Source: Siderastrea radians
Lineage: Eukaryota > Cnidaria > Anthozoa > Scleractinia > Rhizangiidae
Assembly: GCA_964017195.1 (NCBI GenBank)
Contig: OZ024889.1
Coordinates: 66,758,858 to 66,822,857, forward strand
Reading direction: 5' to 3'
Length of the DNA: 64,000 nucleotides
The notes beneath the pieces are model-generated. The model did not search any database. It worked only from the letters and a program-made list of their open reading frames with translations, and had not been told where the DNA came from. Below, one piece after another: positions 1 through 12,217 of this stretch (positions within the stretch are counted from its first letter, which is position 1; each line of letters opens with the position of its first letter). A program made the position numbers and the translations under genes.

Positions 1-435
1 ATTAAAGGTTTTAAGTGTAGACTAAGTGTCGTAAACATAGCAATTTTGAAGCGTACTAAAGCCTGAATTTCTTTCAACTACACTGAAAACCTGAAGTATT
101 TTCAGAACCGTTTGGCATTTCTTTAAAAAGATGGAATACTCGTAAGAGTTTTGCAAGTTCCGAGAACGTACGTTTTAACATACCTTCAGTCATGTTCTAA
201 AAGCATAACTAAAACTAAACCCAGCGTCTCACGAAAATATTTCCAGTCAGAATTTCTCACGCGATTGAGAAAGCCGGAGACAGTTTACAAGCTATACGTG
301 TTTACAGGACAGGTCCTGGAGTTGCAAAGACTATATATAAGCTACTATAATTCAGTTCCGGCAACTTTTCTTTCGGCGCGGCGTGAATAATGACATTACG
401 GTATACAGTTACATGTTAGGTACAATTCCAGGCTC
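1..435. other. No gene recognised
   Basis: A short open frame at 151-390 has no recognisable domain, no supporting context and a composition like the surrounding DNA. I see no repeat or RNA gene here. Confidence 0.5.
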
Positions 436-443
436 TCTGGATT

Positions 444-810
444 CCCGGGGGGGACTCCCATATCATAGTGACGGGGATGCTCGTCGTCTCGCTTAGGGTT
501 GCAAATTGCAGATTTTGGTCTCGTTTAGGGTTTTTAGGAAGAAAAGCCAATATTTTTACCCATTCAGGTATCGCTTAGGGTGTGCGTAAGGAAATATCTA
601 TATGAAAAAACCAAACGACGTCAATCTTTAGCGTCAATCTTTAGCGCATTTAAAATCACTGAAGCTCTTATTTGGTTGTCTGTTTTAGCATGGTCTCGTT
701 TAGGGGTTAAATAACGCCTGAACCGCGCCCAGATTGGTCTCCTTTAGGGGTTTAATTCTAATTTTCCGACGAGCATCCCCGTCATTTTAATATGGGAGTC
801 CCCCCCCGGG
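444..810. mobile_element. MITE, hAT-like, 367 bp
   Basis: The two ends are inverted copies: each begins CCCGGGGGGGACTCCCATA and continues into GACGGGGATGCTCGTCG. The element is flanked by a perfect 8-bp direct repeat TCTGGATT at 436-443 and 811-818, the target-duplication length of hAT-type transposition. Inside are about five copies of a GTCTC(G/C)YTTAGGG-like subterminal motif, possible transposase binding sites. There is no coding capacity, so it is non-autonomous. Confidence 0.85.
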
Positions 811-818
811 TCTGGATT

Positions 819-1472
819 ATTTCCAGATTTGCAACGTGGTCGGCAAACAACAATGAAGTGCAAGACTAAGAAACGACATCTAAAAACCTTTCAAAATGTT
901 CAGCTGGAAACACGCAATTGAACAGATATGCATAATCTATTGTTTAAGCTAGCCAAAGCTAAGCTTAAGCTATTCAATATACATCTTTTAAGGGCAATAC
1001 CAAAACACAAGCTAGGAGGACCCCGGGCGACCTCTGTAATCATGTAACTTACTCGATTATATTGGCTGTTACTTAAGTTACTTACGTTTGCGCTTTCGCC
1101 GCTGCTTGTCCTTCGCCCCCTCTTTATCCTCTTCGTTCATAACAAGTGGCAGCCGTCCACAAAAGCAAAACCTGACAAATCTGACGAGCTCCGATAAAGA
1201 CTCGATAAGCTTGTAGCTGAATGTAACTGATACTTGACCGGAAACGGGAAGCTGCCGTGACACAAAGCATGTGACAGAACGCGTGACATTGAATAGTTGA
1301 ATGTCGGGTCGCAATAGGCCGTAAAAAGGTCGAAAAGTAATCCATAGCTAAATAGTAGCTAATAGTTGGCGTCTCTCTGCGACTGCTATTGGTGCAAATA
1401 ACGCTAAAAGTTAATACAGGAAATGCGTTCTAATTTCTAGCTACCAAGAACACTTGATATCATGTAGTCTAG
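819..1472. other. No gene recognised
   Basis: Two overlapping minus-strand frames at 1078-1345 read the same DNA and show no domain. Nothing else is evident. Confidence 0.45.
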
Positions 1473-1622
1473 CTACGTCTCCGGCTCGGATTTTTGCGTA
1501 ATAAAGTCTCGGGCTCGGTTTTCTCTGCACAAAGTCTCGGGCTCGGATTATCTAAAATCGTTTAAGTCTCGGTCTCGGATTTCAAACAAGGGTCTCGGCG
1601 TCTCGGCGAGTCTCGGATTTTA
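1473..1622. repeat. Degenerate GTCTCGGGCTCGG tandem repeat
   Basis: About six imperfect copies of a GTCTCGGGCTCGGATTTT-like unit occur with variable spacers, immediately upstream of the glycosyltransferase-like gene. Confidence 0.75.
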
Positions 1623-1691
1623 CCATTCGCCACCCCTACTAAATTCTAAGATGGTGAATACATTTTCACTAAATGCGGCAAGGTTAAGTTT

Positions 1692-3077
1692 ATGGAAATC
1701 TCTGACGCTTCTGGAGATACAAGAAAAAGGTATACGTTACTTGTAAAGATTGAGTTAAAGATGAGGTTTGTTACACCGGCAACAAAGCTATCGGCACGCA
1801 AACTATCTTTCCTTGGAATAACAATGGTGTTTGTTGTTTGGTGTCTATATCGAAGAAGATTCGACATTAACGACAAAGAAGCAGGTTATCATGTCGAACA
1901 GAGGAACATCACACTTCACTTGGATCTGTCTCCAGAGAAAGAACCTGAAAATATCACCAACGTTCTGCTTAGCAGTGTCGTCGACGTACAAGATAAACGG
2001 CGTGGTGAGGAAAAATTTATCATGGCTTTTAGTTACTGGGAACAACTTACTCAGGCCACTGCTAGCCTCATTCATCTCACAGCGCTCGCAGCTCACGGGG
2101 GACGACAGGTTGTGGTTCCATTTGTAAAGCATTCAAAGTTTTATGGCGCGATGAAAAACGCACAGACTCTCTCACTGTACTTCAATGTGACCGAGCTCAA
2201 TCGTGAGCTTCAGGTTAGCGGACACGGCACGCTTGTTGATTGGAACAAGTTTCGCGACGTCTGCAAAGACCAGCTGGACGTACTGGTTGACTTTCATTTT
2301 ACCCGTAGAAAGCCAGGGACATTCAATAGCGCCACGGGAGCTTTCCCTTGCACAGCTCCTCGCATGTATCAAAATCTTCAGATCAATTCAGTAACCTGTG
2401 TATATGCCCCCGCGCTTCATTCCGTCGAAACATTCGAAAATGAAATTGTCAAGAAACGTCCCTGTGTTGGTATAATGGAATGGAGAGGGAACCAATACCC
2501 CGGCAGAAGCCCGAGAGCTCAGTTTAATTTCTCATCCATCGTGAATCGTCCACTGTCTTTTGGTAATGTTGACGCCTTCTTCAACGTGAAACTCAAACAC
2601 ATTGCTCAAGATTTCATTGCTCGTGATCTACGGCCTGACTTCTTCTCCGTTCACATTCGCGCAGAAAGCATATTATTTCACGGAGGAAATATTGATTTAG
2701 TTGTTAAGTGCATGCTGGAGTTGAGTGCTGCAGTTAAAATGATGACAAATTCTACAGTCCCAGAACTAAACGTTTTCCTTGCCACGGATTTTTCACAGTT
2801 TGGATCTTCGTCACGCTCCGCAAGTTTAAGGAAAAATGCTAAATCACTCATGGAGCTTCTAGAGAAAAATCTTAATCCAATCGCTCAGTTTCAGCCGAAG
2901 TATTACTCTCTTTCTGACCATGGCGCTGTTGCAATCGTCGAGATGGACATTCTCGCATCCGGAAGACGTCTCTTTGTACTCGGGGGAGGATCTTTTCAAG
3001 GCTGGATTCGACAACAGTTTCTAAAGCGGAACAACAATGGCCTTACTTTGATAAATTCTTTTTGCAAGCAGATTTAA
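1692..3077 (+). CDS. Type II membrane glycosyltransferase-like protein (O-fucosyltransferase-like fold), single exon
   Basis: The 461-residue frame has a short basic N-terminus, one hydrophobic signal-anchor near residues 38-52 and a long lumenal part, the layout of a Golgi/ER type II enzyme. The lumenal domain opens with a YWEQLTQATASL / AAHGGRQVVVPFV region. It has a central FFSVHIRAES segment resembling the HxR motif of GDP-fucose-dependent enzymes, a VFLATD strand, and a C-terminal LFVLGGGSFQGWI block like the conserved C-terminal motif of that superfamily. Family placement is inference and the substrate is unknown. Several N-glycosylation sequons are visible. An earlier ATG at 1692 and an internal one at 1761 are both possible; I keep the longer. 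A broken second copy lies at 6739-8117 and a third fragment at 36791-36866. Confidence 0.6.
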   Translation: MEISDASGDTRKRYTLLVKIELKMRFVTPATKLSARKLSFLGITMVFVVWCLYRRRFDINDKEAGYHVEQRNITLHLDLSPEKEPENITNVLLSSVVDVQDKRRGEEKFIMAFSYWEQLTQATASLIHLTALAAHGGRQVVVPFVKHSKFYGAMKNAQTLSLYFNVTELNRELQVSGHGTLVDWNKFRDVCKDQLDVLVDFHFTRRKPGTFNSATGAFPCTAPRMYQNLQINSVTCVYAPALHSVETFENEIVKKRPCVGIMEWRGNQYPGRSPRAQFNFSSIVNRPLSFGNVDAFFNVKLKHIAQDFIARDLRPDFFSVHIRAESILFHGGNIDLVVKCMLELSAAVKMMTNSTVPELNVFLATDFSQFGSSSRSASLRKNAKSLMELLEKNLNPIAQFQPKYYSLSDHGAVAIVEMDILASGRRLFVLGGGSFQGWIRQQFLKRNNNGLTLINSFCKQI

Positions 3078-3530
3078 AATAGTCGGCCGTTTTTCGTGAT
3101 TTCTGGTTACAAAGAATTCGGCTTTGAATAATAAGAATAAACGAACCGAACGAACTTATAAACCATACGGGAATTTCGTTAGTGCCAAGAATGAATTTTG
3201 CTACTTTATCGCTCAGCATATTGCTTTTGAGTGTAGCCCTCCACATTGAAGTGAAACTGAGTAAGAGAAAAATATTGAGAACGGAGGTATTAAGCAAAAT
3301 ACAGCTGTATACAGAAAACAGTTGTAATATACACATTATACATGTTGGGCAGACTGCACGCAGTCGTCCTTTTCTCCTCACAACCGGCCCCGCACCATAC
3401 TAAAGAAATATTACATTATGTAACCGTCATAAAGTGACCAGGGCAGTTCGAGGAAACAAGTCACCGGTACTCGACCAATTTGTTTCCCGATGTAGTCACA
3501 AACACTAAAATGGATTTTCACTGTAAATGG
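3078..3530 (+). other. 3' flank shared with the duplicated locus
   Basis: This non-coding stretch matches 8118-8346 and resumes at 14538-14790, so the whole glycosyltransferase-like locus with its 3' flank was duplicated. The uninterrupted version here provides the empty site for the LINE inserted in the second copy. Confidence 0.8.
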
Positions 3531-5526
3531 TTAAACGTAGGAGTCATGTCATAAGTCGGTAAAGTATAATCGTCCGCGTGAGTGTAGTAGTAGATATAGA
3601 AAGAGAGTTCACATACGCGGTGTAGTGTGCAGTGGTGTTAGTGGTGCACCGTAATCCCTCAAGGGGCTGACGTCATCACAAATGATGACGTAATAAACTT
3701 AAAATAGAATAGTATCAATATCAGGGCGGAGGGCTGGAGGGGTAAACGATGATGACATCATCAAAGAAGATAGCTAAAATAGATAGCTGCTAGGAATGGT
3801 GTAATCCATTCCCGCCATCCTTTATCATAGTTACAGGAGATGAGATCATCGTTGAAGAAACTAAAAATAGATAAGGGGTATATACGCTAAGAATAGATGC
3901 CTCGTTCCTATCAATTTCTATTGAGTTTGTTTGAGAACTCTCCTTTTGTATCTACTTCTAGTACTGAGAAGGACTACACGCGTTTCAACAACCTGAGCGG
4001 AAGTCATCATCAGAGTCAAGTGAATTGGAATCGTCAGTAGATGTTGTAAGTCTCTGGTCGTTCTTCTGAGTGATCGACATGTTCTTGGATGTCTGTCAGC
4101 TAAGCCGTGATGTTATTGGCTGCGAAGACTGTAAAACGTGATTGCTACGTTTCGATCCGTCTTTTGTTAGTCAAATGTCCGTTGGTCTATTATTGTTGCC
4201 CCCGCAGGGTTCGGGCCCAAAGGCCAAAACCCGAGGAGGCATCATTGGAGTCCCCGCGTATAGTATTCGTATTAGTAGTAGTATACAAGAAAAAAAATTC
4301 AATTTGCCCAAACCGGCACGCAAGGTGGTATCGGGAGTTTTTGAGAACGCCCAAAAGACGGTATCGGGAGGTGTGATAAATTCTTACGCCACGTGAACGT
4401 ATTTTCGAGCAGGAAGGATTTTCATAGTACAGAATTTGCATGCACAACTGTTTCTTCGGGTAAAATTAACAAACACCCGACTATGAGAAAAAGTGGTGTC
4501 GACCGCTCACCCTCGACGTCAGTTTATTACTAAGAAATTACCTTGGCACATCGCGCCCTTTTTTCCAATATCATAAACTAGACATTCTTAGCTGAATATA
4601 GAGCCCTTAAACTGATGATCTTCGTACGTTGCGTATGAGCCGAGATTTAATTTTTAGAAGATATTTTTTTACCCCGCTCTTTCTAGAAATATTTTTTAAA
4701 AATCATTGTTTCACATTCTATGTAAGGGTGAGACAATGAACGCGAGTGTTCTATGGAATATAAATTCTACTATGTCACCAGTATTCTCTATATGGAGCAT
4801 ACTAGTTAGTCTTCCAACAAAGGGAAAACAATACCTCATTAGTATGCTCTATGAGATAGAGCATACTTATATAGAACTACTATGAATGCAGAAATTCTCT
4901 GTGAATACTAATTTCACCCCACAATTTCCCTGTGCTTCAAAGCCCCCGCCACTTTACATAATTTAAGGTGCTAATCTAAATAAGATTGATTTACACGCTC
5001 TAAGGTCTCGCCTTACATGTTTAGCCTTTGGGTACAATCTACAAGAGTGTGCACGAGCTATCTGAGGCGTGGATAACAACATAGTCTTTGTCTTTACTGA
5101 GTTTAATGCTAAGTGAGGACATTTATTTTCTTAATCTTATTCGATCTTATTCTTGATCTCAATTTTGTTCAAACATCCCCAGAATTGTCAGACGGGTAAT
5201 ATGTTTTAACAATCAGGTGTTGCATGTGTTACATAAAACAAGATTATCATCACCGAATATCATTTCATTGGTATGACCAGCTATAGTTGTATCAACGTGC
5301 CATTAACACATGTGGCGTGTGAGGAAAACACCGCTCTACCCTGCCCCCGGCGGGCTCAATGAAATTTTCCTGGTTTGGGTTGCTTGGCTTGACCTGTGAC
5401 CTACGCGCCGAAAGTGCTTACTCCGCCCGCGGTTTAAATTGCTGACGGAGTTTCAAATTTATAAACGTTGATAGTCAATTCTATGAACTCGCGAGTGCAT
5501 ATGTTCACCGTTTATATTCAGTAAAA
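3531..5526. other. No gene recognised; scattered short palindromes
   Basis: There are CRE-like TGACGTCA-related motifs at 3667-3692 and 3750-3765. A perfect palindrome with arms AGTATGCTCTAT occurs at about 4840-4866, with a further half-site near 4795. No convincing coding region is seen. Confidence 0.5.
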
Positions 5527-5786
5527 GGGACAAACATACCTCGCAAATTTTATGCGCATGTTTTAAAAACAAATAAGTGATGTTAAAATATTTCGTCATT
5601 TTTGGATACTGCATATGTAAGTCAATTCCGAAACAGGTAAACTTACCGTTTCTATTCGCTGAAAGGAATAAATATACTTCGCAAATTTTATGCGCTTGTT
5701 TCAAAAACAAACAAGCTATGTTGAAAGATTTTGCCGCTTTTGGAAACTGTATATGTAAGTCAATTGCGAAACACGTAAACTTAGGG
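5527..5786. repeat. Tandem duplication, ~138-bp unit
   Basis: Two diverged tandem copies of one unit (5527-5664 and 5665-5786) share CGCAAATTTTATGCGC, a GTTTYAAAAACAAA block and CATATGTAAGTCAATT. No function is evident. Confidence 0.8.
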
Positions 5787-5792
5787 CTGTTT

Positions 5793-5948
5793 CATGTCCC
5801 TGCTACATGTCCTAGCTACAAGTCCCTGCTACAAGTCCTTGATAAATATCCCCGCTGCATGTCCCTGCAACATGTCCCTGCTACAAGTCCCTGTGTCATG
5901 TCCCTGCAACATGTCCCCGCTACATGTCCCCGCTACATGTCCCAGCTA
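5793..5948. repeat. Minisatellite of CATGTCCCTGCTA-like units
   Basis: A 12-bp-class repeat (CATGTCCCTGCTA, CAAGTCCCTGCTA and variants) occurs about twelve times. It directly follows the 138-bp tandem duplication. The open frames across it are products of the repeat. Confidence 0.85.
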
Positions 5949-5975
5949 TGTGATCCCCTTAAGTGTGTACAATAA

Positions 5976-6738
5976 GCGATTTTTGTCCGCTCATGTGTAT
6001 CGGCACTCTACCGTGAAAAGGGGCAGCGCTATTCTTTTGCCTTCAGTGCAGTTTCCGTTCGTCTGTTTTATCACATTTAGTTTTGTCTCCAAGAATTTCC
6101 CTGCTAACCAAAAACATCGCCACGGTTTTCCTCTGTCGGTTGGAATACGCCGAAATCTTAAGAAATGGAAAAAAAAGGACAGTAAATATCACGTGACACT
6201 ACACACGTAACCAACCCCTTTCAAAGTTACCGTGTTTACCCCTGTAATCTTGAATAATTGTTTGTTTCTTTTGCGTTCTCGAGATAGGTGAAGTCTTCTA
6301 AATATCTATTCACGACTAGAGTCAAAATTACAATGAGTTAATACTTTTCTTTAAGATTATCATGATTTTCACTGTGAAGGTTCAGGTAAACACTGGTAAA
6401 TTTTCGACCAAATGTTACGGTTTAGTAACCAAACCCTTAACTGGCTACTGAAAAAGCAGCGTAAAACTTTTCCTTGTTTCTCCAAAAGCGTGAGAGCCTG
6501 ATTTTCATTAACTAAACACTTTTCCCTCTAAAATGTATTTATGATCTTTGGGCTCTTTTGTTATAGAAAACAACTAATCTAGAGGTTTTAGAAATATTGC
6601 CCTTAACTTTTGACCAAATTCTGCGGTTTGGTGACCAAACCCTTAAGGGCAACATTCCCGAAACTTTTAATTGTTTCCTAGCATAACAGCTCAAGATCAT
6701 GAATATATTTCTTCAGTAAATGAGGAAAATTTTAGTTT
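5976..6738. other. No gene recognised
   Basis: Two related palindromic motifs of the form GGTTTGGTGACCAAACC occur near 6420 and 6630 (CGGTTTAGTAACCAAACCC and CGGTTTGGTGACCAAACCC). Nothing coding is seen. Confidence 0.5.
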
Positions 6739-8117
6739 ATGAAAATCTCTGACGCTTTTGGAGATACAAGAGAAAGGTATACGTTACTTGTTCAGCAGCC
6801 AGTTAAAGAAGTGTTAAGCATGAGGTTTACTGCACCAACGAGGCTATCGCTGCGCAAACTGTCCTTTCTCGGAATAACAATGATGTCTGTTGTTTGGTAT
6901 CTATCTCGAGCAACATTCAACATCAACTATAAAAAAGCAGGTTAACATGTCGAACAGAGGAACATCACACTTCACTTGGATCTGTCTCCAGAGAAAAAAC
7001 CTGAAAATATCACCAACGTCCTGCTTAGCAGTGTCGACGTACAAGATAAACGGCGTGGTGAGGAAAAATTTATCATAGCTTTTAGTTATTGAGAACAACT
7101 TACTCAGGCCACTACTAGCCTCATTCGTCTCACAGCGCTCGCAGCTCACGGGGGACGACAGGTGGTGATTCCATTTGTAAAGCACTCGATGTTTTATGGT
7201 GCAATGAAAAACGAACAGACTCTCTCGTTGTACTTCAATGTGACCGAGCTTAATCGTGAGCTTCAGGTTAATGGACACGGCACGCTTGTAGACTGATTGG
7301 AACAAGTTTCGCACCGTCTGCAAAGACCAGCTGGACGTACTGGTTGGCTTTTATTTTACCCCTAGAAAGCCGGGAACATTCAACAGCACCACGGGAGTTT
7401 TCCCTTGCACAGCTCCTCGCATGTATCAAAAACTTAAGATCAATTCAGTAACCTGTGTATATGCCCCCGCGCTTCATTCCGTGGAAACATTCGAAAATGA
7501 AATTGTCAAGAAGCATCCCTGCATTGGTATAATGGAATGGAGAGGGAACCAATACCCCGGCAGAAGCCCCAGAGCTAAGTTCAATTTAAGGTCCATCGTT
7601 AAACGTCCACTGTCTTTTGGTAATGTTGACGCCTTCTTCAACGTGAAACTCAAACACATCGCTCAAGATTTCATTGCTCGTAATCTACGGCCTGACTTCG
7701 TCTCCGTTCACAGTTGCGCAGAAAGCATATTACGGGGGAAATATTGATTTAGTTGTTAAGTGCATGCTGAAGTTGAGTGCCGCAGTTAAAGTGATGACAA
7801 ATTCTACAGTCCCAGAACTAAACGTTTTCCTTGCCACGGATTTTTCACAGTATGGATCTTCGTCACGCTCCGCAATTTGAAGGAAAAATGCTAGATCACT
7901 CATGGAGCTTCTAGAGAAAAATCTTAATCTAGTCACTCAGTTTCAGCCAAAATATTACTCCCTCTCAGACCATGGCGCTGTTGCAATCGTTGAGATCGAC
8001 GTTCTCGCATCAGGAAGACGTCTTTTTGTGCTCGGGGGAGGTTCTTTTCAAGGCTGGATTCGACAACAGTTTCTAAAGCGGAACAACAATAACCTTACTT
8101 TGATAAATTCTTTTTGA
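6739..8117 (+). pseudogene. Broken copy of the glycosyltransferase-like gene
   Basis: The DNA is closely similar to 1692-3077 along its whole length. The reading frame is broken repeatedly: a stop after about 68 codons, a TGA in the YWEQLTQ region near 7090, an in-frame TGATTGG near 7292, a deletion near 7730 and a stop near 7880. The C-terminal GGGSFQGWI block is still readable. It is a tandem duplicate that has lost coding capacity, and its 3' flank was later split by the LINE at 8347. Confidence 0.9.
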
Positions 8118-8449
8118 ATTGCAAGCAGATTTAAAATAGTACTGTTTTTCGTTATTTCTCCGTACGAAGAGCATGGGTAGACTTCTTTGAATAACAAGAA
8201 TAAACGAACCGAACGAACTTATAAAGCATGGGGGGATTTCGTTAGTGCCAAGTATAAATTTTTCTACTTTATCGCTCAGCATATTGTTTTTGAGTGAGTG
8301 TAGCCCTCCACATTGAGGTGAAACTGAGTAAGAGAAAAATATTGAGGTTGACACGTGACTGGGCATCATGGAGTGAGGACGTGTCAAGTTGAGCTCCTCG
8401 ACGAGCGAAATCTTTCGTAACTTAACTGAACAGCCTCACTTGTCGCTGC

Positions 8450-10171
8450 ATGTCTGGCAAACTTCTCAGATCAGGAAAAACTCTGCCAAGTTTGGAAGGC
8501 CTCTGGAAAGCAGAAACTGTTGAGCAGTCACCAAAACATCCAAAGGTGAAGAAGAAGGAGGCGGCCATGTGCGACACGATTCTCGAAGAACTCAAATCTT
8601 TGAGAAGTGACCTTACAAGTCAAATTAAGAAAATAAGCGACGACTTTACAATTTTTCGAAGCGAAACCGGAATGCCCGTCTCGCGAAGATTGAAAGCATT
8701 ATGTCTAAAGTTGACGAGATTGACAACATAAAGCCGAAAGTACAGAAACTCAAAGAAGATGTCGGTGACGCGAGAAAATCCCTAAGCACGCTCGAGGAAA
8801 CGAAAAAGCGCCTCCAGGAACAAACTGAAAAAACTGGAACGCATGGAAAGACATTCCCGAGATCTCAGCACTCGGTGTTGTTGAAGAAGAAGGTGAAGAT
8901 TAGTTATCACTTATTCAAGATTTGTTCGTACTTCTTGGTCTTCGAGATGCTGGAGGAGAAGTGGAAAATGCCCACCGCACAGGTAATAAACGTGATGGAA
9001 AACCTAGGCATATTATCGCTAAATTGTACAGCAGACCTTTTTTAAACGAAAATTCGCTTCAAGTCGCCAAAAGCCAGGAAAGTAAAGATGCACTCAACGG
9101 AGTTAGATTCGTGGAAGATTTTACTCCCAGTGATTTTGAGACAAAGAAGAAAGCTCTCCCGATTATGAAGCAAGCTTTCGAAGATGGAAAAAAAGTAAGA
9201 TTTATGCATGGTTCAATTCTACCTGTTACCATGTCCCCCCCGGGCACACCCCCGGGGATTTGCAATTTTGTTCTCATTTGGCGGTCTATTCCCCACCCCC
9301 GGGCATGCAGAAAGAGACAATTCCCCAACCCCGGGACTCCTCATCGACCACAAATACGCTGTTTTGTGTACAAAGCATAGATTACGATATTGATTTCCGT
9401 ACAATAGCAAAACCAGACATTTTGATAAGAACTTAAACGCTTTTCTAGAGTTTCTTGAACGAAGGACACTACATGTATAATGGAACAAAACATGAACACT
9501 ATATTTGAAAAAGAAAACTGAAGAAAAACGCAATCGAGAAAGTATAATGGCATACGGCTAGCGAGTAAAGAAATGGTCTTCATCACGTGATTTATTCTAA
9601 ATATAGGACATACGCACAAGAGGCCCGTGAACAAATTGAGTTTTTCTTAGCTTGTGTCATAAGAATGAACACTGGATTGAGACCTCTGTTTAATATCAAG
9701 CCGTGCATCCGTTTTCATCTTAGTATATACACAAATACGCTGAAGAAATATTTCTTTGTTTGTGACGAACGCCATCCATTCGAGTACGCATCAAACGCAC
9801 ATTCGTTTAACAATTTAAAATAAAAGTACCTTCGAACACAGATTCTAATTTTGAGATTATTCTTCTCTAACCAGTCCTGCTGCAAATTCTAGAGATTCTC
9901 AATGGAAATAGGCAGTCTTTTCCATGTGGTCAGGCGTCAACCGAGAAGTGACGTACTTCACAAGAACAATAAGAAGTTAGTTTCGATTTGCCCCGCCCCC
10001 CTCCCCCCGGGACAAGACAGCTTCAAACAATTCGCCACCCCCGGGACCGAAGGGCTGGACTTGTCCCCGGGGTTGCCCGGGGGGGGGGGGATGGTAACAC
10101 GTAAAATTGAACCATGCATTACAAAAGGGAAACTATTTATTGACGGTAAGGTTGCACCAATAGATTTTTAA
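8450..10171 (+). pseudogene. LINE ORF1 (L1 ORF1p-like), frameshifted and interrupted
   Basis: The N-terminal part encodes a long charged coiled coil. The middle part (about 8930-9210) encodes an RRM-like and C-terminal-domain-like region typical of L1 ORF1 RNA-binding chaperones, including AHRTGNKRDGKPRHIIAKLY and FEDGKKVRF. Three frames are needed to follow it, so it carries at least two indels. At about 9204 an inverted-repeat element splits the last domain; the ORF1 C-terminus (KLFIDGKVAPIDF) resumes at about 10128. Confidence 0.8.
9204..10119. mobile_element. C-rich inverted-repeat element inside LINE ORF1
   Basis: The ends are inverted copies: ATGCATGGTTCAATTCTACC at 9204 against its complement ending at 10119. 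Each is followed by a C-run and a CCCCCGGG motif. The inner DNA carries further CCCCCGGG motifs and no recognisable gene. The disrupted ORF1 domain reads on both sides, which confirms insertion. I cannot fix the target duplication because the tip ATGCAT is itself palindromic. Confidence 0.75.
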
Positions 10172-12004
10172 AAATTGTTAATCGGCTCATCGGACCGCGA
10201 CAAAGCGTCTTCAGTCAACATATCGCGATGATTTCGCTAATGTCCAGTAGGCCTATGAAAGGCAGCATAGGCGCGACTTTTGTTAGCAGTGAAAAACCAT
10301 TTATAGTTAATCATTTAATGTTCACTTTAGTTTTTAATTTGACTATGTGTGTGCTAAACGATTCGTTTCTTTTCGACAATTTAAGCCGGAACAGTAATAA
10401 TTCAAAATTTACAGGTACAAATACAAGGGAAATTGCATTTTGGAACCCATTTGATTTATTCTAGCCAGTCCTTCTCCTTCTCTAGTTATATATATAGTTT
10501 TTCCTTTATTTTCTTCATGATTCTTGCACATGGTAACTGGTAAATTTATTTCTCTAAATGTAAGAGGCATCAGCAACTTTCGTAAAAGAAAAACGATCTT
10601 TAGTTGGTGCAGAAAACAAAAAGCAGATGTCATTTTTCTACAGGAAACACATTCTACCAAAGATAATGAGTCTATGTGGAAAACAGAATGGGGCGCCCCT
10701 CTTGGCTGCTTTCATGGGGCTCGTGGGGGTTGCGATTTTAATCAGAAACAATTTTGATTGTCTAGTTGACACGGTAGTCGACACCAGCGGTAGATTTATT
10801 ATACTCAAAGTAATTCTCAAAGGTGAACAAGCAGTTTTGGTCAACGTATACGGTCCAAATCGTGATAATAAATTGGTTGATTTCTATCATTTAGTACTAC
10901 AAAGCTTAAAACAAAATGATTTTGATGAAATTGAAAATATCATAATGGGAGGAGATTTCAACTGTCCTTTAAATCCTATTATGGACAAAAGAGGTGGGAA
11001 CCTTATTCCAAGACAAAGTGTAATTAACACAATAGAAAGCTTACAATCGGAATTGGATTTGCATGGTATTTGGCGTGTCAAGAATCCAAAAGACGTAGTT
11101 TTACTTGGAGTCAACCGGAACCATTAATTATGTCTAGACTCGATTGTTGGCTTATTTCAAACTGTTTATCAGACAACGTATGGAATGTTGATATTATACC
11201 ATCTATTAAAACAGATCACTCCGCGATAATAATAGAATTTAAAGATATCAACGATAGAGTTAAAGGTCCTGGGATTTGGAAACTCAATTGCTCTCTACTA
11301 AGCGATCAGCTATAATAATATGTTGAAGAAATAAATCGTTTAATACCTTCATGGGTAGAGGAGGGAACGGCAGACCTGTCTGATCTGCGCTCTGTATGGG
11401 ACTGGGTAAAATACAACATTAAAAAATACACCAGAAAATATTCTATGAACAAATGTAGGCAAAGAAAAGAAAAGGAGAAGCTACTAAATATAGAGCATCA
11501 CGAAGCGTATGTATCCTATCAAAACAGTCCCTCTCAAGAAAATTTAACAGCTTTAAATGTTATGAAAGAAAAATTGGAAAAACTGTATGAAGAAAAATTT
11601 GAAGGTATAATTGTAAGGTCCCGTGCACGGTGGCATGAACACGGAGAAAAGAACTCGAAATATCTTTTTAATCTAGAAAAACGGAACCATGTAAAAAAGC
11701 ATATTCGAAAACTTCGGCTGAGTGGTGTTATTACAACTGACCCTTTTGAAATTCTGGATGCTGAAAAGGCATTCTATGAAAGTTCGTATAAATCACGCCA
11801 AGATCCCTCACAACAAAATGAATTCTCTTTTAGTTATGAAGAACTGCCAATACCGACACTTTCAGAAGAATGTAAACAGTTAGATGAAGGTACCGTAAGT
11901 CTGGAAGAATGCACTAAAGTATTAAACTCCTTTCCCTTAAGAGAGGTTCCGGGAAACTATGGATTGCCTGTTGAATTTTATAAAACTTTTTGGGGTTCAG
12001 TGGG

Positions 12005-12217
12005 ACAAATTTTAGTGGAGTGTTTTAATGAATCATTTGCTAAAGGAGAAATGAGTCCATCACATAGACAGGCAGACAAATTTTAGTGGAGTGTTTTAAT
12101 GAATCATTTGCTAAAGGAGAAATGAGTCCATCACATAGACAGGCAGACAAATTTTAGTGGAGTGTTTTAATGAATCATTTGCTAAAGGAGAAATGAGTCC
12201 ATCACATAGACAGGCAG
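12005..12217. repeat. Exact 71-bp unit in three tandem copies
   Basis: Copies span 12005-12075, 12076-12146 and 12147-12217. Two extra copies add 142 bp, which is not a multiple of three and breaks ORF2 just before the reverse transcriptase. The copies appear identical, which points to a recent event or an assembly artefact. Confidence 0.95.

Noticed and set aside
151..390. Open frame of 79 codons
   Set aside because: No domain, no context and no duplication partner; expected by chance.
5793..5948. CRISPR-like array
   Set aside because: Units are short, variable and lack unique spacers; the genome is eukaryotic. It is a minisatellite.
5577..6210. Two overlapping frames rich in MSLQHVPATCP-like repeats
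   Set aside because: They translate the minisatellite at 5793-5948 in two frames.
9587..9823. 78-codon frame inside the C-rich insertion in LINE ORF1
   Set aside because: No recognisable domain, and not the continuation of ORF1, which resumes after 10119.
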